Made by a program: the position numbers and the translations under genes. 31,014 nucleotides of DNA, taken from the NCBI GenBank assembly GCA_019420345.1, contig JAHZHI010000018.1:1-31014 (forward strand), written 5' to 3'. Below, piece by piece: positions 14,883-22,904 of the stretch (position 1 is the stretch's first letter; the number at the start of each line of letters is the position of its first letter). Under the pieces are notes generated by a model. It ran no database searches. It was given only the letters and a program-made list of their open reading frames with translations, and was not told where the DNA came from. The DNA comes from Peptococcaceae bacterium (GTDB lineage: Bacteria > Bacillota > Peptococcia > Peptococcales > Peptococcaceae).

Positions 14883-14896
14883 TCTCACACCCCGCT

Positions 14897-15163
14897 TTAT
14901 TCAAAATCACAATCTTCGTCAATGATCCCGACGACCACCGCGTCCACCGGCACATCATCGCTGCCCAGCATGCGCCGGGCCGACGAACCTGTGGTGATGA
15001 TGACACGGTCACCGATGCCGGCGCTGATGATGTCCACCACAATGATGCGCTTGCCATCGTCCGGCCCGCCGCCGATGCATTCTGCCTGCATCAGCTTATA
15101 GCCATTGAGGGATTCTGCCTTGCGCGTCGACCAAATATGGCCGATGAGTTTTGCTGTAATCAT
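14897..15163 (-). CDS. eutN: BMC-P pentameric vertex protein (EutN/CcmL family)
   Basis: 88 residues, full length for the family. Recognised by MITAKLIGHIWSTRKAESLNGYKLMQ at the start, IIVVDIISAGIGDRVIITTGSSARRMLG in the middle and VDAVVVGIIDE at the end. Five copies cap each vertex of the icosahedral shell. It overlaps the GrpU-like gene by four bases (ATGA), so translation is coupled. It is the only vertex protein in the operon, which is enough to close a shell. Confidence 0.95.
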   Translation of the reverse strand: MITAKLIGHIWSTRKAESLNGYKLMQAECIGGGPDDGKRIIVVDIISAGIGDRVIITTGSSARRMLGSDDVPVDAVVVGIIDEDCDFE

Positions 15164-15474
15164 TGGTAACGCGTGCCTCCTTTGATTTCGTCGCGAATCT
15201 GCTGCAGCGCCGATTCCACCGACGCTGTGTCGCCGAAAATCGCCAGCAGTATCATGTTCTGCGGACAGCTGCCGCGAATGTCCTCCACCGTAACGCCAAC
15301 CGCCTTTTCTGCAATGTCGGCAGCCACCACCATGTCAATCATCTTGCCCTGCACCAGGCCAATGGCATCGCTGCAGGGCGGCATGTCGCTGCGGGCCGAT
15401 CCTTTGCGCCGCAGGAGAATGTCGATGGCCCCTGGCGACGGCGATTTAATGATGCGAATGTCCACTGTGCTCAC
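15160..15474 (-). CDS. GrpU-like permuted BMC shell protein with conserved pore cysteine
   Basis: 104 residues with a short N-terminal part and a BMC core in the circularly permuted order used by PduU/EutS (DAIGLVQGKMIDMVVAADIAEKAVGVTVEDIRGSCPQNMILLAIFGDTASVESALQQI). The loop GSCPQN puts Cys70 where GrpU of glycyl-radical compartments binds an Fe-S cluster at its pore, as I recall the published structure; by that logic this is a second redox-active shell protein beside PduT. A further Cys34 is present. The GTG at 15474 overlaps the stop codon of the upstream gene, but the GGAGG site fits a GTG at 15465 better (10 bases), so the first three residues are uncertain. Expression is coupled on both sides. 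Confidence 0.8.
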   Translation of the reverse strand: MSTVDIRIIKSPSPGAIDILLRRKGSARSDMPPCSDAIGLVQGKMIDMVVAADIAEKAVGVTVEDIRGSCPQNMILLAIFGDTASVESALQQIRDEIKGGTRYQ

Positions 15475-16319
15475 GCCTCCATCTCTTGCGGCTCGCAGCT
15501 CAAGGCAATGCCCAGCGGCGTCACAAACATCGGGTTGGCTGGTTTGTGGGTTGGCACGCCGGTTTTCTTGGCGATGACATCCTCAATGCCTGTAAAGCAG
15601 CAGGTGCCGCCGACCAGCGCCAGATCATCGACCTGATGATCGGCAATGTGCCGTTTGATGATGGTGGCCACCTTATCGATGACCGGCTGCACCACTGGCA
15701 TCAGCTCGCGATGATGGGCCTGATCGCGCTTGTACACTTCTGCTTCGGCGAAAGGCTTGCCATAGGCGCCGGCGACAACCAGCGAAAAATGCGTGCCGCC
15801 TGTTGGTTCATCGGCGATGTATACGACCTCGCCATCTTTGAAAATAGAAATGCCTGTGGTGCCGCCGCCAATGTCGACCACCGCACCATTTTTCATCTGC
15901 AGCACCAAATTGGCGGCCGTCGATTCGTCGAGAAGGTTGGTGCATTCAAAGCCTGCACCTTGAATGACATTTTTCACAGCGCCGCCGTCGAGCAAATCGG
16001 TGCCTGGAGGAATGGCGCCAGCAGCGTTGATCAGTTCCACGCCCAGCTGTTCTTCGATATTTTCTTTCAATTCGCGAACGATTTGCACAGCGCCAATATA
16101 GTCCACCACCATGCCGTCACGCACCACATCGGCATAACGATAGGCACCGGCGACAGGGCGTTTGTTTTCATCCAACACAGCAATCACCACACAGGCGGTG
16201 CCCAGATCCACGCCGGTGTAATACACCGATGATTTGCCACGCACTGGCGATGCGATTGCTTTTTCAAAATCTGCGACCATCTTGTCACAGTACTCAAAGG
16301 TCATGCTTTTTTCTGACAT
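15471..16319 (-). CDS. eutJ: EutJ-like actin/Hsp70-fold chaperone ATPase
   Basis: 282 residues with the actin/Hsp70 ATPase signature: phosphate-1 TGVDLGTACVVIAVLDE, phosphate-2 AVVDIGGGTTGISIF, and adenosine motif LALVGGTCCFTGIE. It lacks the substrate-binding lid of DnaK. Known for EutJ: presumed chaperone for microcompartment enzyme assembly, not proved. The ATG at 16319 is taken as start because GGGAGG is six bases upstream; an ATG at 16343 lies further inside the upstream gene without a site. Its 5' end overlaps the EutT-like gene by 19 bases. A related ATPase in this window is the HgdC-like activator at 5215-5997, but that one has the cluster cysteines and this one does not. Confidence 0.9.
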   Translation of the reverse strand: MSEKSMTFEYCDKMVADFEKAIASPVRGKSSVYYTGVDLGTACVVIAVLDENKRPVAGAYRYADVVRDGMVVDYIGAVQIVRELKENIEEQLGVELINAAGAIPPGTDLLDGGAVKNVIQGAGFECTNLLDESTAANLVLQMKNGAVVDIGGGTTGISIFKDGEVVYIADEPTGGTHFSLVVAGAYGKPFAEAEVYKRDQAHHRELMPVVQPVIDKVATIIKRHIADHQVDDLALVGGTCCFTGIEDVIAKKTGVPTHKPANPMFVTPLGIALSCEPQEMEA

Positions 16320-16948
16320 GCTCTGCCTCCCATTGCTGTACATATCATTTGCGACAAACGGTTGATGAGTTGGTTGATCTTTGCAGCGAAGGGCTCTGTC
16401 ACTGCCGGCAGCTCAGCCACCGTGCCCAACTCACAGGCAAAAACGCGCAGATCATTCTGCAGCGCCGCCAAAAGCAGCAGCATGCGGCCGTTTTCCAGCT
16501 GCATGCAAAACGCGCTGACGTCCACACATTCGTCAAGGCTGTGCCCCATGTTGTCCTCATTGATGCCGGCGCAAGGCTGGCAATACAAATCAGCTACCTC
16601 GCACTTGCCGTCCACAAAAAGCATCAAGAGCGACAACTGCCGCGCGAGCGCTGTCAACTGCTGCGCCAGAAGAAGATCCGACGCCAGGATCTCGCGGGTC
16701 GTCAAAAGAAACCGCAGCCGCAAGCCGTCCAGCTTGAGACGCAGGAGTTTCTGCGCTGACGAAGCTTCCGGCGCAGCGGGTTTGCACGCCACCTTTGGCG
16801 CTGTCGCCGCACTGTATAGATCAATGCCGCGGTCGAGGAGAAACTGTCTGGCACCTGGCGTCAGCCGTTCATCCTGCTTTGGCTTGTAGGTCGTAAAGGG
16901 CTGCGCGTTGTACTGCGCCCTTAAATCATATTCTGTGATGAATCTCAT
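16301..16948 (-). CDS. EutT-like protein (cobalamin adenosyltransferase family), probably divergent
   Basis: 215 residues. The N-terminus (MRFITEYDLRAQYN ... KPKQDERLTPGARQFLLDRGI) follows the start of EutT proteins, and the remainder is a helical bundle rich in Leu/Arg compatible with that fold. The HX11CCX2C metal motif reported for Salmonella EutT is not seen; the cysteines here are Cys116, Cys123, Cys126 and Cys141 with His136. Because CutC needs no B12, an adenosyltransferase would have no obvious job, so the protein may be repurposed or structural. Overlaps both neighbours (23 bases with the GTPase, 19 with the chaperone gene), so it is tightly built into the operon. GGGAGGAAGGG precedes the ATG. 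Confidence 0.72.
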   Translation of the reverse strand: MRFITEYDLRAQYNAQPFTTYKPKQDERLTPGARQFLLDRGIDLYSAATAPKVACKPAAPEASSAQKLLRLKLDGLRLRFLLTTREILASDLLLAQQLTALARQLSLLMLFVDGKCEVADLYCQPCAGINEDNMGHSLDECVDVSAFCMQLENGRMLLLLAALQNDLRVFACELGTVAELPAVTEPFAAKINQLINRLSQMICTAMGGRACQKKA

Positions 16949-17402
16949 CGCTGGCCCTTCCTCCCTCTAAGTGTTCTAAGTACATTTGCAAAGCCTGAAG
17001 CCCTTCGCCTGTTGCCATGCTGATGGCAAAATACGGCGGCTCCACGCCAATGGTCTCCAGCTGCCTGACAAGCTGCGGCCGATGTGCCGGGCAGCAGTCG
17101 CATTTGCCGATGACGCCGATGAGCGGACAGCGAAAAGCGCTCGCAAACCCTGGCGAATACAACGCCTGTGGCTTGGACTGGTCCACCATCACCACAATGC
17201 ACCAGGCGTCCTGCGACAGTGCAATCAAATGGCGATACATCCAGGTGTTCTCCAGATAAGCGCTCGGCACTTCCAGCGTGCGCGCGCCGTAGAGGACATC
17301 GGCTGTACGCCGCAGCGGCTTTTTCACCCCATTCAGCCAGTTGGCCAGTGAAGTTTTGCCAGCGCCCTGGGGGCCAATAATCATGATGCGTTTGCGCTTC
17401 AT
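16926..17402 (-). CDS. eutP: EutP/PduV-type small GTPase-like protein
   Basis: 158 residues, a P-loop protein with Walker A GPQGAGKTS (residues 10-18), a DxxG-like region weakly preserved, and GKCD in place of the usual NKxD/TKxD. PduV of this family has been linked to the outside of the shell and to compartment positioning; EutP has been reported in some work to act as an acetate kinase, which would matter here because no ackA is present. The assignment rests on the P-loop, length and operon position. Starts inside the stop codon of the preceding shell gene (ATGA overlap) with no strong site of its own, so it is likely made by translational coupling. Confidence 0.85.
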   Translation of the reverse strand: MKRKRIMIIGPQGAGKTSLANWLNGVKKPLRRTADVLYGARTLEVPSAYLENTWMYRHLIALSQDAWCIVVMVDQSKPQALYSPGFASAFRCPLIGVIGKCDCCPAHRPQLVRQLETIGVEPPYFAISMATGEGLQALQMYLEHLEGGRASDEIHHRI

Positions 17403-17743
17403 GTCTTGGTCACAGCCACAGTGTCAAAATTGAGCAGCCGCTGCAGGGTGTCGGTGACTGCCAAAAGCGCCGTCTCCACGCTCTGCACATCGCCGGAGAG
17501 AATGACCGAGCCGGTGAAACGATCGAGGAAGCCAATTTCCACCTCCGCCGCCTTGGTGGCGACGTCGGCAGCAATGATGGCTGTTTCGCAGGGCGTCAGG
17601 GTGAGAATGCCCAGCGCGCCCTTGCCATCAATGCCCAGGCGCTCGTAAATGTCCGGCATCGGCGCCGCAATCACATGCGCAATGGTGATCTGCTTGCCTG
17701 GCACCGACTCTTGAATGATGCGATCAATGGTCTTTTCATTCAC
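17399..17743 (-). CDS. Circularly permuted BMC shell protein (EutS/PduU/CutR type)
   Basis: 114 residues. The pattern RIIQESVPGKQITIAHVIAAP, then GALGILTLTPCETAIIAADVATKAAEVEIGFLDRFTGSVILSGDVQSVETAL and a C-terminal LLNFDTVAVTKT, is the EutS/PduU class. There the N-terminal strand forms a small beta barrel capping one side of the hexamer, so the pore is blocked or gated. The start is taken as GTG 17743 because GAGG lies eight bases upstream and the resulting N-terminus matches EutS; a GTG three codons earlier overlaps the site. First shell gene after the CutCD pair, 18 bases after the cutD stop codon. Confidence 0.92.
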   Translation of the reverse strand: MNEKTIDRIIQESVPGKQITIAHVIAAPMPDIYERLGIDGKGALGILTLTPCETAIIAADVATKAAEVEIGFLDRFTGSVILSGDVQSVETALLAVTDTLQRLLNFDTVAVTKT

Positions 17744-17761
17744 AACATCCACCTCGCTTCA

Positions 17762-18706
17762 TCAATGCCGGATCACAGACACTGGAAATGCGCTGCCGCT
17801 GATCCAGCCTTCGATGCGGTCCAGATCTTCATCGCTCAGGCTTGGGTCGCCGTCAATGGCGTAGTCCATGCCCAGCTGCACGTATTTGTTCACGCCCAGC
17901 TTGTGATACGGCAGAAGATCGATGCCCTTGAAATTTCGCAGCTCGCGGAAAGGCATGAGAAAATCGATCACAGCGCGGATCTCCGCTTCGCTGTCGTTGA
18001 TACCTTTTAACAGCGGCATGCGCACCTTGACGTTGCGGCGCGTCAAAAGAAGGGTTTCCAAATTATCGAGGATAGTTTCATTGCGCACGCCGGTCAGCGC
18101 CAGATGGCGGTCCGGGTCCATGTGCTTGATGTCAAAGAGAAACAAATCGACAAATTCGGCAATCTTTAACAAGGTGTCCTTACGGGTGTAGCCACAGGTT
18201 TCAATCGCGGTGTGAATGCCTTCCTGTTTGCAAGCCATCAGCAGATTGATGGCGGCTTCCGGCTGAGAGGTGACCTCGCCGCCGCTCAGCGTCACACCAC
18301 CGCCAGACTGTTCATAGAAGCAGCGGTCTTCTTCCACATAATCCAAAAGATCACTGATCGACGCCTGCTCACCAGCCACCTTCAGCGCCGCCTGCATACA
18401 GGCATTGACGCAGGCACCGCAGCCGATGCAGTCGACCATGCGGTTGATTTCGTGCACGCCGCCTTCCGTGATGCGATGGATGTGCTGCGGGCAGACCGGC
18501 ACACAGGCGCCGCAGCTGACGCAGACCGTCGGCTTGAGCATGATCTGGTACTTCCGCTCCAATCCCTCCGGGTTGGCGCACCATTTGCAGCGCAGGGGAC
18601 AGCCTTTGAAAAAGATCAACGATCTCACGCCGGGACCATCATATAGATTGTATTTTTGTTTGTTAAATATGAAGGCTTTGCGCCCGATGATGTGTTTGTT
18701 GTCCAT
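17762..18706 (-). CDS. cutD: Choline TMA-lyase activating enzyme CutD (radical SAM)
   Basis: Uses S-adenosylmethionine and one low-potential electron to form the glycyl radical on CutC. 314 residues, normal for class II activases. The radical-SAM cluster motif is CX3CX2C at Cys36, Cys40 and Cys43 (KGCPLRCKWCANPE). The ferredoxin-like insert holds two further [4Fe-4S] sites: Cys62, 65, 68, 72 and Cys93, 96, 99, 103. The SAM-binding loop is GGVTLSGGE (136-144). Start ATG 18706 with CAGGAGA upstream. Lies 27 bases after cutC. No flavodoxin or ferredoxin gene is in the operon, so the electron donor is either unlinked or provided through the PduS-like protein (inference). Confidence 0.96.
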   Translation of the reverse strand: MDNKHIIGRKAFIFNKQKYNLYDGPGVRSLIFFKGCPLRCKWCANPEGLERKYQIMLKPTVCVSCGACVPVCPQHIHRITEGGVHEINRMVDCIGCGACVNACMQAALKVAGEQASISDLLDYVEEDRCFYEQSGGGVTLSGGEVTSQPEAAINLLMACKQEGIHTAIETCGYTRKDTLLKIAEFVDLFLFDIKHMDPDRHLALTGVRNETILDNLETLLLTRRNVKVRMPLLKGINDSEAEIRAVIDFLMPFRELRNFKGIDLLPYHKLGVNKYVQLGMDYAIDGDPSLSDEDLDRIEGWISGSAFPVSVIRH

Positions 18707-18733
18707 CGTCTGTCTCCTGTTCTGATGCTGCTG

Positions 18734-21355
18734 TTAGAACTTGGTCAAAACCGTTCGGCTGATGATTTCATCCTGAACGTCCTTGCAAAGCTCTGTAAAG
18801 AATGCACTGTAGCCAGCCACACGCACCACCAAATCTTTGTAGCGGTCTGGATGAGCCTGTGCATCCAGCAGTGTTTTATTATCCATGTAGTTGAACTGCA
18901 TCTCGCCGTTGCCCAGCGCGCAGGCAGTGCGCAGCAACGTGATGATGCCGTTTTCGCCTTCCGGTGTATCCAGAAGCCCTGCCATCAGCTTGAAGTTGTG
19001 CACCATGCCGATGTTCATATTGTCGTTGGAGAGCTTGGAAATGGTTTTGATGATCGCCGTAGGGCCCTTGAAATCGGCGCCCTGCGTTGGGCTGATGCCG
19101 TCGGACAATGGGGTCCATGCTTCGCGGCCGCCGGCGCTGGCGCCAGTCATCTGACCAAACGGCGTATTGTTGGAAATGGACAGGGTGCCATGGCTCAACA
19201 CAGAGTACAGGGTTTTGTATTTTCTGTGTTCCATTTCGGTGAAGTTGATCAGATCAGCGGCAATCAAGTCGGCATAGTCGTCGTCGTTGCCGTATTTTGG
19301 TGCTGCCAAACAATCGGCTTTGACCTGTTCGTAGCCGACGAAGTTGGCCTTCAAGGCTTCGTTGAGCTGACGCAGTGTGTATTTGTGATCGTCGTAAACC
19401 AGTTTTTTGATGGCTGCCATGGCATCGGCATAGGTGGCCAGCCCGGACCATACAACGCCAGGGCCAAAGTTGTACATGGCACCGCCGGCGGATACATCGC
19501 GGCCGTTTTCCATGCAGCCTTCATACATGATGGACATCAATGGCTTTGGCGCCAGCTCTCTGTGCACACGCTGAGAAATCACCGTCGCTACAGCGGTCCA
19601 CTTGGTGATGTATTTGATTTGTTCTTTGACAGCCGCTTCAAATTGTTCGTAGGTCTTGTACTGGTCGATGTCGCCCAGGTCTGGGGTGACCTGTTTGCCG
19701 TACCACAGCGGCACACCGTTGTTGAGCACCAGCTCAATGCAGATTGACCACTGGGTGTAGGCTGTGGAAGTCCACTGATACAGGCGTCCGGATTTCTGCG
19801 GTTCCACGCAGCCCATCAGACAATAGTCGCGGGCGTCTTCGATGGACACGCCCTTGGCCAGCATCATCTTGATGTGGGTGTCGTCAAAGTGGCAGGCAGG
19901 GAAGCCCATGCCGGAACGCACAACGTCGACGATTTTCTTCAAATATTTCTGCGGCGATTTCTGATGAATGCGGCAAGCCAGGGATGGCTGATAGATTTTG
20001 ACGTGACGCACAGCATCCATCAGCAGGTAAGTCAGTTCATTGGTGGCATCGCGGCCATCACGAGTGATCCCGCCTACGCACATGTTGACGAATGGCTGAT
20101 AGCCAGCAAAGAACTTGGAGCCGCCTTCGCTGGTGATCCACATCATTTCGGACATCTTAATCAGCATGCAGCCAGCCAGTTCAAAGGCTTTGAAATTGTC
20201 CAGAGCACCGGTTTCCAAATCGTGCTTGTAGAATGGGTACATGTATTGGTCGACACGGCCGATGGACATCCCGGTCTGATTCTCTTCAACAGGCAGCAGA
20301 GATTCGATGGTCCACACAGCCTGGATGGCTTCCCAGAAAGATTCTGGCTTGTGCGCCGGCACGCGCGCATTGACGCGGGAAATTTCCAGCAGTTCCTGTT
20401 TGCGTGTTGGATCGGTTTCCTTAGCAGCCAGTTCTGCCGCGTAGTCGGACATGCGCTTGGCGTAAATCATGACACCTTCGGTGGTGTCAATGACAGATTT
20501 ATAGAAGTAAATTTTTTCCAGATCGTCCGGATGGTCATAGCTCAGCGCCGCCAGATGGTCCTTGGCTTCCTGCTGAATATCGAGCATGCCCTTCTTCATG
20601 AGAATGACATCGTAGCCAGGGTTGGAATCGCCGCCGCCATTGAGCGCGTGGTAAGAGCAGTCGGACACAAAAGATTCACCGGACAGGGCCCAAACACCGG
20701 CTTCGCGGTACTGGCTTTCGCAGTATTCATCGACCGACTTGCCTTCCCAGAATGGGAAGAGTTCTTCACGCATGACGCGCTTGTCTTCTTCAGAGATGTA
20801 GAACGGATCCTGTGGACGCTCGCCGATGGTGTCAATTTCATCCACCATCCAGCGCCAGGCAATGTCTGGTGAAAACGCACCGGCGCGTGGTGCTCCGTTC
20901 GGCGCACCAACGATGAGTTCGTTGTCCTGAATGACCAGCGGCGCCGTTTCACAGCAATACTTGAAGCACTTGGCACGCAGCACAATCTTTGGCAGCCCTG
21001 GATTTTCTTTGGTGATCTTGGTCACCGCACGCGCACGGTGGGTGGTGATGGATGGCACCTGCTGCAAGAAGTTTTCTTTCAGCTTTACCAGGCGTTCCGT
21101 TGGGCCCAATGGCACGCCGTCTTCGTCCACTTCGGTGGTGGCTGCTGCAATGGATGAATAATAAGTGTACGTTTCTTCGCCGCTTTCTGGCGCTGCTTCA
21201 GCCGCAGGCGCCGGTGCAGCTGCTGTCTGTGCTGGTGCCACATCGGCAATGTCCTTGGACACCGACGCGAAAATGTTCATCAACGACTGGCGTTCTGCGT
21301 CGGACATGTTCTTGGTCACTTCTGCGATCTTATTGGAAAATTCTCGAATATCCAC
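18734..21355 (-). CDS. cutC: Choline trimethylamine-lyase CutC (glycyl radical enzyme)
   Basis: Cleaves choline to trimethylamine and acetaldehyde inside the microcompartment. 873 residues. All hallmark positions fit the characterised Desulfovibrio CutC with a constant offset of 27: Tyr235, Asp243 in NGGGDS (choline ammonium contacts), Phe422, catalytic Cys516 and Glu518 in GCVEPQKSGR, Thr529, Tyr533, and the radical Gly848 in RVAGYSAFF. This set separates it from diol dehydratases, isethionate lyase and hydroxyproline dehydratase. Residues 1-38 form predicted amphipathic helices followed by an Ala/Pro-rich linker (39-57), a likely encapsulation peptide; the long N-terminal domain of the Klebsiella-type CutC is absent. 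GTG start with AGAGGG six bases upstream. Followed by its activase. Confidence 0.97.
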   Translation of the reverse strand: MDIREFSNKIAEVTKNMSDAERQSLMNIFASVSKDIADVAPAQTAAAPAPAAEAAPESGEETYTYYSSIAAATTEVDEDGVPLGPTERLVKLKENFLQQVPSITTHRARAVTKITKENPGLPKIVLRAKCFKYCCETAPLVIQDNELIVGAPNGAPRAGAFSPDIAWRWMVDEIDTIGERPQDPFYISEEDKRVMREELFPFWEGKSVDEYCESQYREAGVWALSGESFVSDCSYHALNGGGDSNPGYDVILMKKGMLDIQQEAKDHLAALSYDHPDDLEKIYFYKSVIDTTEGVMIYAKRMSDYAAELAAKETDPTRKQELLEISRVNARVPAHKPESFWEAIQAVWTIESLLPVEENQTGMSIGRVDQYMYPFYKHDLETGALDNFKAFELAGCMLIKMSEMMWITSEGGSKFFAGYQPFVNMCVGGITRDGRDATNELTYLLMDAVRHVKIYQPSLACRIHQKSPQKYLKKIVDVVRSGMGFPACHFDDTHIKMMLAKGVSIEDARDYCLMGCVEPQKSGRLYQWTSTAYTQWSICIELVLNNGVPLWYGKQVTPDLGDIDQYKTYEQFEAAVKEQIKYITKWTAVATVISQRVHRELAPKPLMSIMYEGCMENGRDVSAGGAMYNFGPGVVWSGLATYADAMAAIKKLVYDDHKYTLRQLNEALKANFVGYEQVKADCLAAPKYGNDDDYADLIAADLINFTEMEHRKYKTLYSVLSHGTLSISNNTPFGQMTGASAGGREAWTPLSDGISPTQGADFKGPTAIIKTISKLSNDNMNIGMVHNFKLMAGLLDTPEGENGIITLLRTACALGNGEMQFNYMDNKTLLDAQAHPDRYKDLVVRVAGYSAFFTELCKDVQDEIISRTVLTKF

Positions 21356-21370
21356 GATGGTCCCTCTCTT

Positions 21371-22858
21371 TCAAGATTCCTTCTTTATAAGTTGTTCAAG
21401 CAATGTCTGCAAATGCTGCAGGCGCTCCTGGTTCGTGTCAGGAGCCAAATCGTTCAAGGGTTCGGTCGGTGTGACTGTGCCCAGATTCAAATCGTCAACC
21501 TGACGCACGCCGAAGCCCACCTTACGCACGTAAATCAAATTTAGCGGCGACACGTTGTCTGAGGTAATCCCATAGCCTGCCATGCCGCTGCCCAGCGTCA
21601 GCGCCGGAAAAAGGTTGGTCGTCATGCCCATGCTGCCATACACAGCCGGGGTATTGACCAAGATGCGCGCCACTGGTTTTTTCAGGGCAAACTGTTCAAT
21701 AACGTACTGATCCCTGGAATGCACCACAAGGGTATGCCCTTTGCGTTCGGTCAAAAGCAACTCGATGCATTTCTCACAGGCGTTCATCCAGTCGTCTTCC
21801 ACGTAATAACTCAGCACCGGGCACAGTTTTTCTTTCGAATAGGGATTGTTCAGCGATACATAGTTCTGCTTCACAAGCAGCACCGTCGTATCCAGCGGCA
21901 CATCAATTTTGGCCCAGCGTGCCAGTTCCAGAGCCGTTTTGCCAATGGGTTCAGGATTAGCCGTGCCATCTTTAAAATAAAACAGGCTGCCGAGGCGCTC
22001 GGCTTCGGCGTCGCTCAAAAAATAGCCGCCGTGCTTTTCCAACAGCTGGCGCACCGTCGGTTCCACACAGCCATCCACAACGATGGACTGCTCTGCCGCC
22101 GACACCACGCCATTATCAAAGGTTTTGCTGGCAATGATGTCGCACACTGCCTGCTCCAAATCGGCGCTTTTCTCAATGAACGCCGGGCCGTTGCCAGCGC
22201 CGCCATAAATCACCGGCTTGCCGGAACGCTGCGCTTCCTCGTACATACCGGGCACGCCCGTCACCATAATCAAGGCGGTGGCCTCGTGATTCATCAATTC
22301 CCACGTGCCGTTTTTAGTGACCGTCTGCAGGTAAGACAGGGCGCCTTCTGGCAAGCCCGCTTCCTCAGCCGCAGCGATGAGCAGCTCAAGCACCCGCGCG
22401 CTGGTGCGCTCTGCCCGCGGATGAGGCGAAAACACCATCGCATTGCCAGACTTGACAGCGATCAGCGCATTGTACACCGCCGTCGACACCGGACTCGTCG
22501 CTGGGCACAGGCTGACCACCACGCCCAAAGGCACGCCAATGTCCATGATTTGCTTATCCTGATCACGATGGATGATGCCCACACATTTCATTGGCCGCAG
22601 ATGACGCGGCAAAACTTCGGTCACAAATCGGTTCTTGACCACCTTGTCCTGCCAATTGCCATAATCGGTTTCGTCGGCAGACATCATCGCCAGTTCCTGA
22701 ACGTGTGCCGCTGCAGCCTCTGCCATGTGGTCAACGATGGCATCGAGCTTGCTCTGCGAAAACGTTGCCAGCCGTTTTTGTGCTTCGCGCGCATTTTCGG
22801 CCAAAATGCGTGCCTCCTGCACCGACAGCAGGTCGTTGTCAATGATATTGAACCGCAT
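21371..22858 (-). CDS. Aldehyde dehydrogenase homologue lacking the catalytic cysteine (pseudoenzyme)
   Basis: 495 residues, clearly homologous to the active acylating aldehyde dehydrogenase at 10068-11687 (shared SVQEAR start, FSPHPRAERTS, ASKTF, AEQS, and the LFPALTLGSG / ISPLNL-type end). At the nucleophile position it reads DNGVVSAAEQS, so Ser253 (codon TCG, 22100-22102) replaces Cys. The cofactor-pocket segments (TGVPGMYEEAQ, GGAGNGPAF) are kept and the frame is open, so it is a maintained protein rather than a decaying gene. The C-terminus ends in a helix (about 470-495) that could bind the shell or another enzyme. Placed immediately before cutC (15 bases), it may scaffold CutC or form mixed oligomers with the active enzyme. 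The ATG start has AAAGGGG eight bases upstream. Confidence 0.9.
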   Translation of the reverse strand: MRFNIIDNDLLSVQEARILAENAREAQKRLATFSQSKLDAIVDHMAEAAAAHVQELAMMSADETDYGNWQDKVVKNRFVTEVLPRHLRPMKCVGIIHRDQDKQIMDIGVPLGVVVSLCPATSPVSTAVYNALIAVKSGNAMVFSPHPRAERTSARVLELLIAAAEEAGLPEGALSYLQTVTKNGTWELMNHEATALIMVTGVPGMYEEAQRSGKPVIYGGAGNGPAFIEKSADLEQAVCDIIASKTFDNGVVSAAEQSIVVDGCVEPTVRQLLEKHGGYFLSDAEAERLGSLFYFKDGTANPEPIGKTALELARWAKIDVPLDTTVLLVKQNYVSLNNPYSKEKLCPVLSYYVEDDWMNACEKCIELLLTERKGHTLVVHSRDQYVIEQFALKKPVARILVNTPAVYGSMGMTTNLFPALTLGSGMAGYGITSDNVSPLNLIYVRKVGFGVRQVDDLNLGTVTPTEPLNDLAPDTNQERLQHLQTLLEQLIKKES

Positions 22859-22904
22859 CCTCTTCACCCCTTTGCTCGTGTGTCTGTGCTTTCATCGTCT
22901 GCGC

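Noticed and set aside
18656..20872. Long + strand open frames opposite cutC and cutD
   Set aside because: They lie wholly antisense to cutC and cutD, have low-complexity composition and no starts with ribosome sites.
18734..21355. Glycyl radical enzyme being a propanediol or glycerol dehydratase, isethionate lyase or hydroxyproline dehydratase
   Set aside because: The choline-specific residues (Tyr235, Asp243, Phe422, Thr529, Tyr533) all align at one offset with CutC and the aldehyde dehydrogenase and PduL fit acetaldehyde.
21371..22858. Pseudogene call for the Cys-less aldehyde dehydrogenase
   Set aside because: Frame is intact, ribosome site is strong, length normal and cofactor motifs kept, so a maintained non-catalytic protein is more likely.
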